From contig OY986969.1 in NCBI GenBank assembly GCA_963920575.1, positions 16,911,288 to 16,975,287 of the forward strand: 64,000 bases of DNA, written 5' to 3'. Origin of the DNA: Narthecium ossifragum (taxonomy: Eukaryota; Streptophyta; Magnoliopsida; Dioscoreales; Nartheciaceae). The notes beneath the pieces were generated by a model that saw nothing but the letters and a program-made list of their open reading frames with translations, did not search any database and was not told where the DNA came from. This document shows, piece after piece, positions 34,061 through 43,904 of this stretch. Both the position numbers and the translations under genes were made by a program. How positions within the stretch are numbered: the first letter of the stretch is position 1; each line of letters begins with the position of its first letter.

Positions 34061-36279
34061 TGTGAGGACCCGTCCCTCCATCCCTTCGGCTTGTTGTTTA
34101 CCCCAAGGGCAATTTGGGAAATTGCGCCTTGGTGGTCGTTTTCACACTGGCTGTGCACACACAGGCCTTGCTTGATGGTTGTGTTTGTTAGAAATGTTAG
34201 GTGGACCCGAGGTTGGGGGTTCTGGGCTTGGGCCTGAGTCCCAGCCCAAGTTTGCCTTTCAGGGCACAAAAGATCGATCACCTTGGGGTGAAGATCGATC
34301 CTGTTGCTAGCAGGATCGATCATGCATGCAAGGATGATCGATCCTACGTGTGCCTGGAAGTCTTTATCGGTGGCTTTCGAAGGACGGCCACCGCGGTGGC
34401 CGTCGCTTCCCCTGTCAGGGGAGGGGAGACTTTTGCTCCCCTCCTTTGCCTTTCCCGCGGTTTCTCCGGCTTTCCCCGGCCTTACCCCCTTCCCCTCCCC
34501 CTCCTTCCTTCCCCTCTTCTTCTTCTTTCCCGCGAATGCTCTGCTTCTTCCCCTGTTCCGACCGCTCCTTTCTCTCCTCCGTTCTTCCTCCTCCGGCCAC
34601 CTCTCCTGGAGCTTGAAGGCTCGTTGGGTTCGTGGCTAGGCGAGGAAGATCCGTGGCTAGTCTTCGTGGATCGAAGCTGCTCTGAGGAGGTAGGGTCTTC
34701 TTCTAAACTCCGGCTGTTTGAGGGTTTTGTATCCGGGTTTTGTTTTGCTTAGATCTCCTTGTGGAGTTGTTCTTTCCCGGTTTTGAGGCCTTGAGTAGCC
34801 TCGTTGTACTCAGATCTACCAACCCACCAAGTTTGGTGGGGTTTGGTTGTGTTTTCCGGCGGTTCTCCGGCCGAAAGCACGCCGGAACCCATCTTTGGGT
34901 GATCGATCCTTTAGGGAGGAAGGATCGGTCCTCTGGTGTGGGCTTGCTGCGCCCAGCACATGATCGATCTTCTTATGGGAGGAGATCTATCATGGGGCCT
35001 GGGTAAGCATGGTTACCCTTCGTCCCGAGAATGATCGATCTTCCTGGGAGGAAGGATCGATCTTCCCTGGTGCGACTGGAAGGGTGCCCTCTGTCACCAA
35101 AGAGATCGATCTCCCTGGGAGGAATGATCGATCTTCTTTGGCTCGACAGCGAGGGAAGCTCACTGTTGCTTGGATGATCGATCCTTCCCTTGGTGAGGAT
35201 CGATCCTTCAGTAGCAGAGAGGTTTTTCAAGAGTTTTGCCCGCGGGGCTTCGCATGCAAGTGACTTTTTACGGTTTTACCCTCGGGGTTTATCCTGTAAT
35301 GAATTATGTATGAATGCTCATCGCTTTGTGGTTGAACTAGGAGGGTGATGCCTCCCAGGTGTGTAGAATAAATGGGCTGACGGTATGCCCTTACCGCTTT
35401 GTGGTGAACCGAGGGAGTCATGACCCTCGGGAGTGTTTAGTATAAATGGGCCGATGGTGTGCCCTTGCTGTGTTGTTTGTTTACAGCTTTATCATACTTA
35501 TCCTGCCCTTTTTCCTGTGCATTAGACATGCTAGGATAGGTTGGGTGGGTGTTGACTCTGCTGCTTAGAGTACCGAGTGATGGTAGTCTTAACTTCGGTT
35601 GTTCCGCCAAGTGCGGAGATCCCGCTTGGAGAAGGGGGTCCTACTGGTTGCGTCGTGTCCACCCTGTGTCAGGGAATGTCGGAGTTGCCCACCCCTGAGC
35701 AGTGGCGTTATCGGAGATACGCACCTAGGACAGGAACCCTTCGGGTTATTGATGGGATTGTGGGATCCTTGGCAAGCCTCGGTATTTGGCATCAGAGTGT
35801 GTCCGGTTGCTTTACCCTTGTGTGTGTGGGAGTTGTAGAGTAGGACCCTGCTGAGCTGTTGCTCATGCCTACCTGGACTGTGTTTGTTGCAGGTGCAGGT
35901 GGCCGCTCTGTCCCAGTGTTACCCCCTCGGTCGTCTCGTGGCAGCGGGCCGGATCCTGACCATGTCTGAGGGTCAGGATGGGTTTGTGTGCGCCTTCGCG
36001 GAGACCCCGGTGGGTGTTGCAGTTTCTTTTTGGGGACTGTTGATCCCTTGTGGTTTGCTATACTAAACTCTGTTAACTCTTTTATTACCGTTTTTGTAAT
36101 AACTGTTAATAGCTGTGGTTTAGTAGCTTGCTTTCACTCTTTCTCTGTGCTGTCCAGCTGTTTCCGCCAGCTGGGCCTTAGTCTCAACTGTTTCCGCCAG
36201 TTGAGGCTAGTGGTTGTGCTGTTCGTTTTTCCCCCCTCGTGTCCCGGCCCGGGTGCGCTCTGCGGGTCGGGGCGCGACA
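34061..36279 (+). mobile_element. Solo LTR 'E', gypsy-type, TSD ACATG
   Basis: The 2219-bp LTR runs from TGTGAGGACC to GGCGCGACA and is flanked by perfect ACATG copies (34056-34060 and 36280-36284). The U3 block CCCCAAGGGCAATTTGGGAA is at 34101. The donor-like site is GGAG/GTAGGGTCTTC (GT at 34690) and the acceptor GTTGCAG/GTGCAGG (AG at 35891-35892), 1.20 kb apart. There is no PBS after it and no PPT before it. Confidence 0.92.
34268..35210. repeat. GATCGATC arrays in LTR 'E'
   Basis: About twelve exact GATCGATC octamers fall in two groups (34268-34345 and 34899-35208), several paired as TGATCGATCTTCC...GGAAGGATCGATC hairpins. Confidence 0.88.
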
Positions 36280-36284
36280 ACATG

Positions 36285-37100
36285 CTTAGGGCATATGTCC
36301 TCGATGCAGCAGGCAGCTGGAGGGGTTCGTCACTTTGCTGGAATTCGTCTACTTCAGCAGTCGTTAGTCCAGACTTACATACCATTTGAGGCATAGTACG
36401 ACAGTTAGCGTCGTTCTTTCGATTGCTCAACAAAGGTTGTTGAGGCATCACCCACCATTCCAAACGTCATCAAACAACCCTCAGAGATTAGCACAGATCA
36501 TATAGAGACTCCTGACGGCGCAGAGCAGACGAGAGCTACACATGGGATTAGTCAGAGTTGGCAGAGAGAAGAGACCGAACGAGGTGGAGGCCGAGGCAGC
36601 TCTATCCCGATAGTTTGCACTAGAGTCATGAAGACGTGGAGAGACGACGACACAGAGCCTACGGAGATACATCATGGACTTCGTCATCATCTTAGTTGGC
36701 ATTGGTGCAGATGTCAGAAATAGAGTTCTTTCCTTGTTACCTCACAAGTCAAGAGGCAAAGACGAAATGCCGACAGACAACATAGTTGTTACAGTCCTTT
36801 TCCAGTGCTACAGTGGATGTCATAGCATGACAAACTTCATCCTTTGATCCAGATATGGTCACCAATTTTTAGAAAATCAACGCAGATCAGGTCAGTGTAG
36901 ACATAAGACTTTGTGCAGATCAGAAGCAACGACCGTTGGAGACACAGTTGGCGACAGAGTGTCATTTCAGACGATACAACACATAGATCCATTCAATGCT
37001 GCCCCGTTAGAAGCAATAGAAATGCGCCAAAATTACACACACCAACAAGGAATTATGCAGCATGGCCGCCGTCTATCCCATTTTGATATCCTTCAGGTAT
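36285..37100 (+). mobile_element. Degenerate gypsy internal sequence after LTR 'E'
   Basis: This continues the host element of LTR 'E'. Short Gln/Arg-rich frames only; no motif survives. The boundary with the AT-rich sequence near 37100 is not defined. Confidence 0.4.
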
Positions 37101-37722
37101 CAATTATGTACTTGTCTGTTTATCAGTGGTATATGGCAATTCAAATTCATGATCAATATTGTATGTCCCTATTCTAATTTTTTGCATAGTCTTATAGATG
37201 TAGGAGCCTAGGGGTACCCAGGAGGATGCGTGGAGAAATAAAGATGTGTGAACGAGGTTGAATGAAGTACTTGGTTGTATTAATTTTGGGAATGAATGCA
37301 CTTGGTTGAAAAGAGTACTTGGTTATATTACTCATATTGCATTGGTGATAGTCTTCAGTTGGTAATAGTGTTTAGTTATTCACATTTTATTGTATAACAG
37401 GAGTTGGATGTATTAAATTTTTGTCAGTCTGGTCCATGAACCAGTTCTTGTTATGAAATTATCTGGCTTATTTTTGGCATAGTGATATTCTACAATTAAC
37501 TTTTTGTTGGAACTTTTGGATTGTTGTTTTGTCAACTTCTGATCTCATTATTTCAGGATAATATGTAGTGTTTGATCAAATGAAACTGTAACTCATTGGA
37601 GACTTCCCTCAGTGTAGACGTTGATTAATGTCTACATAAAGTTCAAAACCTCTATGCTTGCATCTCACATCATAGATAAAAAGAATGAAGGAACCAAAAT
37701 TATGCACCTAGTCACCATACAT
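37101..37722. other. AT-rich spacer, nothing recognised
   Basis: No gene, RNA or repeat structure could be supported here. Confidence 0.5.
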
Positions 37723-37725
37723 TGA

Positions 37726-37880
37726 GGGGTTGTTTGGCGCGCCCCGGATCCGGCGGCGGATCCCAAAAATCGGGATCCGCCCAAGGCGGATCCCGATTTC
37801 GGCGTCCGCGCGAATCCGGGGGCGGATTCCGTCCCTTGTATACCACGGATTCCGTGGATCCGTGGTATCCAAACAGGCCC
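37726..37880. mobile_element. 155-bp MITE, TSD TGA
   Basis: The ends are GGGGTTGTTTGG and CCAAACAGGCCC (inverted, 10 of 12 matching). They are flanked by TGA at 37723-37725 and 37881-37883. The interior is rich in GGATCC/CGGATCCC palindromes. A 3-bp TNA duplication with these ends suggests a PIF/Harbinger-like MITE. Confidence 0.7.
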
Positions 37881-38063
37881 TGAAAGCATTCATGTTACAA
37901 AGCTTCAAACTGTAAATCGAGAAGAAGGCCACAGATGATACACCGAAAGCCACTAGGCACACACCATGATATTATTCTTTGTTCTTATTAATATCACACA
38001 TGAAAATTGAAAAGCACATACCAATTAAGCTGCTCCGATTCTAAAACAACTCCAGTTAAAAAC

Positions 38064-38534
38064 TCAAGCTTCCTCAATTCCTATCAAGGCAATAAGCATT
38101 GCCTCATAATCTGCAGAAGTATGTTTGGAGATAGCACGGTCCAAGGGAATGTTGCTTCTCTTGTAATAGAGCTCCTTTATGGAATTAGAGCACTAGAAAA
38201 CATCACACCTTACCTTCCGAAAGTCTCCAGTGGTATGGGCCGCCATGTCCTCCTCCAACGAGCTCTTATACCAGGCATGGTAGGCCTTCTTGGCGACAAA
38301 CAGCCCCTCGGAGCTCCTCGCATAGGTATAATCACGTTGTTCCCCCGATCGCCACCTCCTCACAGCCTCATACCAATCAAATCTTATTCAAGCGAATGAC
38401 CTCGAAATCGCCGAAGGTCTCCTTGTCGAGGGACTTGAGCAGGTCCTAGCCGTACTTGCTGGCGAAGGCGTCACGGAGGCAGCGGCGGACTGGTGTGCCA
38501 GGATCGAGATGATCCCCCGCTCGTTCGTGCCCCA
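38064..38534 (-). pseudogene. Annexin gene fragment, broken
   Basis: Minus-strand frames spell successive annexin pieces. First comes WGTNERGIISILAHQ (from 38534), then in a shifted frame DAFASKYG, a stop and DLLKSLDKE, as in repeat I. Later, RSSEGLFVAKKAYHAWYK and SLEEDMAAHTTGDFRK match the repeat III start, ending at a good GTAAGG donor. Finally, KRSNIPLDRAISKHTSADY leads to MLIALIG and a natural stop (38064-38066), the C-terminus of repeat IV. The middle of repeats II and IV is missing. Plant annexins are Ca2+- and phospholipid-binding proteins of about 315 residues; only about a third remains here. It lies directly inside the MULE end at 38788-39134. Confidence 0.8.
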
Positions 38535-38679
38535 GCATGTGATCGGAGACATAGATACATTATGATCATTTCAAGATCCAATCTTTGGCCAATGCCAGCG
38601 AGAATCGTTGAATCTATACGGGATCGGATTGGGAGTGAGGCGGAGACACACTGGCGAAGCCAAAGCATTGGTGAAGCTG

Positions 38680-38757
38680 ATGCTTTTAAAGAGGGGAAAT
38701 GATTCCGACGGAGACATGTGACGCTTTTAAAGAGGGGAAATGATTCCGACGGAGACA
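38680..38757. repeat. Short tandem duplication beside the annexin fragment
   Basis: The block 'CTTTTAAAGAGGGGAAATGA' plus TTCCGACGGAGACA occurs twice (from about 38683 and 38724). Confidence 0.8.
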
Positions 38758-38787
38758 ATACCTGAGGCCGTTGCCGGGATCCGCTCG

Positions 38788-39134
38788 CCTCATGCTCTGC
38801 TGATGAAGAATAAGCGAGGGTTTCTTGCTGCTGGCGGGGGCGGCGAGGAAGACCAGGGGCGGTGGGGAAGAACAGGGGAAGAGAGAGAGAGTGATCGCAC
38901 GCGGCGGCGGTGGGGAAGACCAGGGGCAACAGCGGAGACTAGAGGCGGAGTGACAGTAAGGGGGGCGACGACGAAGAGCAGGAGCTAGGGCATGGAAAAA
39001 GAGAAACGAGGGGGGATTTAGAGAGGAGGGGAGTTGTTTTCCCGTGGGAGTGGGTCCCTTTGACTTACCACGTCGACGCCACGTCGGGTCGGCAAACAGC
39101 CGACCCACGTGGCGTAGGCATAATATCATTTCCC
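38788..39134 (-). mobile_element. MULE end (right), inverted relative to 22346-22727
   Basis: Read on the minus strand from 39134, this is GGGAAATGATATTATGCCTA then CGCCACGTGGGTCGGC, followed by a long match to the left end at 22361. The orientation is that of a terminal inverted repeat. Flanking 9-bp duplications do not match, so it may belong to a different copy from the left end. Confidence 0.65.
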
Positions 39135-39319
39135 TTTATATATGTATCAAAAATTTGACGTTAGGTCACTTAAATGGAAATGTTCATTCCATAGTACACA
39201 TGGAATATTTTAAAGGGATTTGTCAATAAATCCTTAAAAAAAAATGATAAGCCTTTGTTAACTTTCCTTCGACCATTTATTACATTTTTCTGTTCAAAGG
39301 CCAAAAATCCCCTCCTCCG

Positions 39320-40180
39320 TTATACAGCTGGTTGTTACTTTCCACCTTCCGACGGCGAAGTCCATCAACTCCGGCCATCTTCTCGATCTCCTCCGGCCAT
39401 CTTCTCGATCTCCTCCGCCGCCGTCATCTCCTCGTAGCCATGGCTGCCTCCGGCGAAGACATCCGACGAACCCGACCTTCGGCGACCTCTGTCGAAGACC
39501 TCTCTTCTACGTCTACGTCATCAACCCACGCTCCCTCTCTTCTCCTCCCCCCTCAAGATCAGAAGGGTGTGCGGAGGGATCGGAAGGGTGTGAGGTACCC
39601 GGGTCTAGGTCTAGATGGCAATAGGAGGCCGTGGGGTGGCATGTTTGAGGAGGTGGTGGCGCCGGCTACGAGGAAGAGAGCGAGGAAGAGAGGGAGGTCA
39701 ATGGATTCCGTCCGGATCTTCGCCGGGAAATGGAGCAGAGGAATCGTGAGGCTATGAGGAACCGGATCCTTGCCGGAGATGAAGAGGGAAGGGGCAGACG
39801 GCGAAGAGGAGCTCGGATCTGGAGGGTTGGAGGTCGGGAAGGCCGGTGGTGGTGATCTCCGGAGGTGGCGGCGCCTGATGTGAGAGGAGGAGCTCGGGGA
39901 GATGCTGGGATCCGATGGGAAGGAGGTCGACGCCGGCTTCCGACAAGGATGGGAGCTAGGGATGGGGTCGGTGCGGCTCGGAGTCCCTGCGGACGGTGGA
40001 GGTGGCTCTGAGCTCGCCGGAGTGATCAAGGAGGCGCCGGTAATGCGAGAGAATGAACCCGCCGGGATTAATGGAGGTTCGCCGGCGTTCTTCTCCATTT
40101 CCACGGTCGCCGCTGGCACCGCCGAGGCCCCTGATCACATCCACCATCCTGCCGCTCGACAGCCACATAAGTAACGGGGA
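39320..40180 (+). other. GC-rich transposon-like segment with a spurious ORF
   Basis: It begins with a GTTACTTTCCA word at 39334. The ORF 39440-39757 (105 codons from the ATG at 39440) is Ser/Thr/Arg-rich and has no domain I recognise. A minus-strand ORF (40119-39559) overlaps it and is Pro/Ser-rich. Neither is supported as a gene. Confidence 0.35.
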
Positions 40181-40284
40181 GAGAGAAAATAAAGGAAAAA
40201 ATGAAAAAAAAAATAGTATGATATATGAGAAAAATTCAGAAAGATTGGAAAAATAGTGAAACAATAAGGAGAAAAAGTGAAAAA

Positions 40285-41400
40285 ATCATGTTACTTTCCA
40301 CTAATTACTTTTCATGAGTTACTTTTCACACATTTTTTTATACTAATTACTTTACACTAGTTACTTCTCGTTAGTTACTTTCCATAATTTTCGTATTTAC
40401 TTTTCACAATTATGATACTTACTTTTCATGAGTTATTTTTCATTAGTTATCTTCAAAAATTCAAGTTAGATATTTTCTCGTATTTTACTTCTATTTTTTC
40501 AAGCACCAAATGCACAACAGTTACTTTCCACTGTTAATTACAATCACTAGTTACTTTCCACTAGTTACTTTCCGTCAGTTACTTTCCACAAATAATACGT
40601 GGACTGCTCTCGATCTCCTCCTAAACTCAAGTTTCCACAAATAATATGCGGACTACTTTCCACTTGTAATAGTTGTGGAAAGTAACTCAAGTTTGCGGTC
40701 ACCAATTACTTTCCATTAGTTACAATCACAAGTTACTTTCCGCTAGTTACTTTCTGTCGTGTCACACATCGAGAACTCAAGTTATTTTTTGCAAATCATG
40801 ATAAGTTACTTTCTACAGTACTAATATATAGAATATGGAAAATAACTTATAATAATTATGAAAAGTAACTCAAGTTACTTTCCATTAGATTAATTTGAAA
40901 AGTAACTCTCAAATTACTTTCCATGATTTTATCATTAAGAACTCAAGTTACTTTTCATTGGTTTACTTTCCATTAGTTTCATTAGTTACTTTCCAGAATT
41001 CAAGTTGGATATTTCCCCGTATTTTACATCTATTTTTTCATGAGTTACTTTTCATCTAGATGGTAGTTACTTGTCGTGTAATTGATAGTTACTTTCCAGA
41101 TAGATGGTAGTTACTTTCCATAGTTCAATGCGGAAAGTAACTAAGATGATAGATGGTAGTTGCTTTTCATAGTTCAATGTGAAAAGTAACTAAGATAATA
41201 GATGGTATTTACTTTCCATAGTTCAATGCGAAAAGTAACTAAGATAATAGATGTGGTAGTTACTTTCAGTTAGGTGCTAGTTAGTTTCCACGGTACTAAT
41301 ATCTGGAATATGAAAAATAACTTGTAATAATTATACAAAAGTAACTCAAGTTACTTTCCATTAGTCTAATTTGAAAAGTAGTTTCTAAGTTACTTCGCAG
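40285..41400. repeat. Dispersed GTTACTTTCCA array, both orientations
   Basis: AGTTACTTTCCA and near variants (TTACTTTTCA, TTACTTTCCG) and the complement TGGAAAGTAACT recur dozens of times over about 1.1 kb with irregular spacing. Irregular spacing and two orientations fit the subterminal repeats of a CACTA- or hAT-like transposon better than a satellite. Confidence 0.85.
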
Positions 41401-41689
41401 AAGAGAGGAATGCATGAAATTTGGATATAATTATATGGCATCGAAGGGAACAGTTCAGAGAATCCACTATTTACTAGAGTGATCCAACAATCACAATGTG
41501 TTCTATGTGCTCGCATCTCATATAGACAAATACTCGAACAACATGTAAGCAGTAAGAAAGAACAGTACTAGTTACCATAGGGACCATCGTCGCCGCCACC
41601 ATGCTCATCGAGGATGAGATTGACGCCATTGGAGCGGAGGGCATCGATGATGGCCCAGATCTTGGCCGGTTCTTGAACCCCTTCTTCTC

Positions 41690-42008
41690 CATCGCCGCCG
41701 CCGACGGCTACAACGTGGCCATCACCGACCTCGTGGGCTTGGGCGGCCTCATGGGTCACAGACACGACTACTACGAGCGGGGCAACCTCGACATCTTCAG
41801 CAGCCGGGGGCCCTGCCTCTCCGCCGCGGCGTGCTGGATGAACCTGACATCGGACGGCGCCGGGAGCCACCACGGGTGGTATTGCAACTACGTGGAGGTC
41901 ACCATCACTGGGCCGCACATGGGTTGCGCTCAGCAGAAGTTCACCGTCGAGCAGTGGCTGGCCACCGACGCTCCGCCGTACAAGCCCTACGCCACCAGGG
42001 ATTACTGC
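41690..42008 (+). pseudogene. PLAT-domain protein gene fragment
   Basis: The open frame from 41601 contains, from about residue 34, DGYNVAITDLVG then GGLMG, YYERGNLDIFSSRGPCL, SDGAGSHHGWYCNYVEVTIT, CAQQKFTVEQWLATD and RDYC. This is the second half of the small plant PLAT/LH2 secreted proteins (PLAT1-3 type), including the conserved cysteines. The signal peptide and first half are absent. The preceding residues (MLIEDEIDAIGAEGIDD) do not belong to the family. It runs straight into the ABCG fragment. Confidence 0.85.
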
Positions 42009-42028
42009 GGCCACGATGGATCCATCTC

Positions 42029-42142
42029 GGTGAGGCTTCCGTCGGCCTCTCCCTCCTCTCCGACCCAAAGATCCTCCTCCTCGACGAGCCCACCTCCAGC
42101 CTAGACTCCGCCCTCTCCCTTCTCCGCACCCTCCACCCTCAG
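42029..42142 (+). pseudogene. ABCG transporter nucleotide-binding-domain fragment
   Basis: In the frame shifted from the PLAT fragment the sequence reads ASVGLSLLSDPKILLLDEPTSS then LDSALSLL. This is the region after the signature motif plus Walker B (ILLLDEP) and the D-loop (SSLD) of plant ABCG half-transporters. About 35 residues remain; Walker A and the membrane domain are missing. It is fused about 20 bp after the PLAT fragment. Confidence 0.82.
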
Positions 42143-42149
42143 CTTCACT

Positions 42150-43690
42150 GGATTCGGAAAGGAGGGTATTTTGGTCGTTAAAAAATTACAACTAACCATA
42201 ATGGTATCTTATAAAAGAAAAAACCTCAAGAAAAAAATATCCAAACTTGAGCGCAAGTATTTCCATTTGAACGGACTAAACGTCAATTAATCTAATATTT
42301 TAAGGTATTAGGTTTTCTCACAAACTCTTCGAATTAGTTTTGAAAAAATCATGACCCAAACCCCCCACACACACACACATTTGTGCTAATCCCGCGCATG
42401 TCCTTATTTTGGGTTTTGATAGCTGGCCGTTGTAACCTCTCCCACGATCGGATTCTTTCTCTTTCTCAATGGCTGGCGATATGGGATCTCCGGCCATTGG
42501 ATTCCGTTTTGTTCTTGATGGAAACCCTACGTCTTAGCTCACTCTGCCTCTCTAATCTCCCTATTTTCATGCTATTTTAGTAGCTAGATCTTACCCGGAA
42601 GTTGCACTGGAGATGGTGGATGTTACATAGGGAGACTTGTTCTTCTCCTATGATCCTATGATCGTCTATATAGTTTTTTTGTCATTCTCTAATTCAGAAA
42701 ATCCATTCGGAACGAAATGTGAATCACCTAACACAATTCAAACCTGTGGTGCAAGATATAATTGATATAATAACAGATTTACAAAAAGGAATTTAAACAA
42801 ACTAACATAATGGAAAAAAGATAATTAACTATATATATAACGTCGATGGTTATATCATAACCTTTGTTTATCTGACAGTGGGTAGATTCTAATTATAGAA
42901 TGGCTTGAATCCAACGATGGATGTCCGAACGTAGCAGTTTCAGCGCGGCATTCAGTGCCACGATTGGGAGGACAGTGCTTGGGCTGGAGCCGGTGGGGAA
43001 GGAGACCAAGCGGAGTTTAGCACGGCATTGAGTGCTAAGGCAAGGTCGTGATGACGAGGGTGCGATGAAGAGTTCGAGGGAGTGAGAGGAGGCAAAGGGC
43101 GTTAACGTATGGTTGCAGGAAGGAAGGGTCGGTTGCAGCAAAGATGGGTTGGATGACGGAAGGAGTTAGAGAAGGAGATCGGGATCCGGACGGAACCGTT
43201 CCAATGGGAGGGAGATCGGGACTGATGGCGAGGGTTGGGAAGAAGATGAGGAACTGGGAGAGAGAACGGAGGCGAGCGATGAGGTTGTTAGGGGGGGAGT
43301 GATGGATGGCTGAGATTCCATGGGGTCAATGATTAAGGACTGATAATCAAGGCTCGAAATGGAAGCGGAGGAACATGGACTCTGGAGATAGACAGAGCTG
43401 GAAGAGAGACGAAAAGTGAGTGTCATGGTAATAAAGCCACTATTTTAAATAATCAACCGTTTAAGTAGTGGCTTGAGTCAGCAGTTATTTTTACATTTTT
43501 AAAATTGTTCAATTAAGATATACTTGCTTAGTTAGCAAAATATAAAGTTTTGAAATCTCTCTATACAATAAGTGGTAGTATGATTTAAAGCTAAGGAACC
43601 CGTCACTAAGTATGATTGTTTGAAAACCGTGTCAGGGGCATGAGTATCCCCTAGTATATATATATTCCAGGATGATTATAAGTTAACCAT
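42150..43690. other. Intergenic, no gene supported
   Basis: AT-rich, with a few Ser/Pro- or Leu-rich minus-strand ORFs (43426-43166 and 43141-42893) that have no recognisable motif. Confidence 0.5.
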
Positions 43691-43697
43691 CTTGTTA

Positions 43698-43841
43698 TCC
43701 TACCTGGAAGGAGAGTTAGTGGAAGAGAGAGAAGGGTTAGCATAGAGTTACTGTGAAAGCCGTAGAGGATCCTACCTGAAAGGGGAGTTAGTGGGGGAGA
43801 GAGAGAAGGGTTAGCATAGAGTTACTGTGAAAGCCGGAGAG
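43698..43841 (+). repeat. 72-bp tandem duplication
   Basis: TCCTACCTG...GGTTAGCATAGAGTTACTGTGAAAGCCG occurs at 43698 and again at 43770 with a few substitutions. Confidence 0.9.
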
Positions 43842-43904
43842 GGCAGGTGGTTATCAACCCATTTGACAGGGAGCCCACTAGTTTATATATATGACCCATA
43901 AAGT

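Noticed and set aside
34201..34752. 183-codon Pro/Leu/Ser-rich ORF
   Set aside because: It lies within solo LTR E over its C/T-rich leader; no homology recognised.
22361..39119. A confirmed single MULE with target duplication
   Set aside because: The 9-bp flanks I can read on the two sides do not match, so a single element is kept only as a hypothesis.
39440..39757. AP2/ERF-like domain (GVRR...RRPWG)
   Set aside because: Only a few residues resemble the motif; the surrounding sequence does not follow the AP2 fold pattern.
39559..40119. 186-codon minus-strand Pro/Ser-rich ORF
   Set aside because: GC-rich sequence with overlapping open frames on both strands; no motif, no start context or intron evidence.
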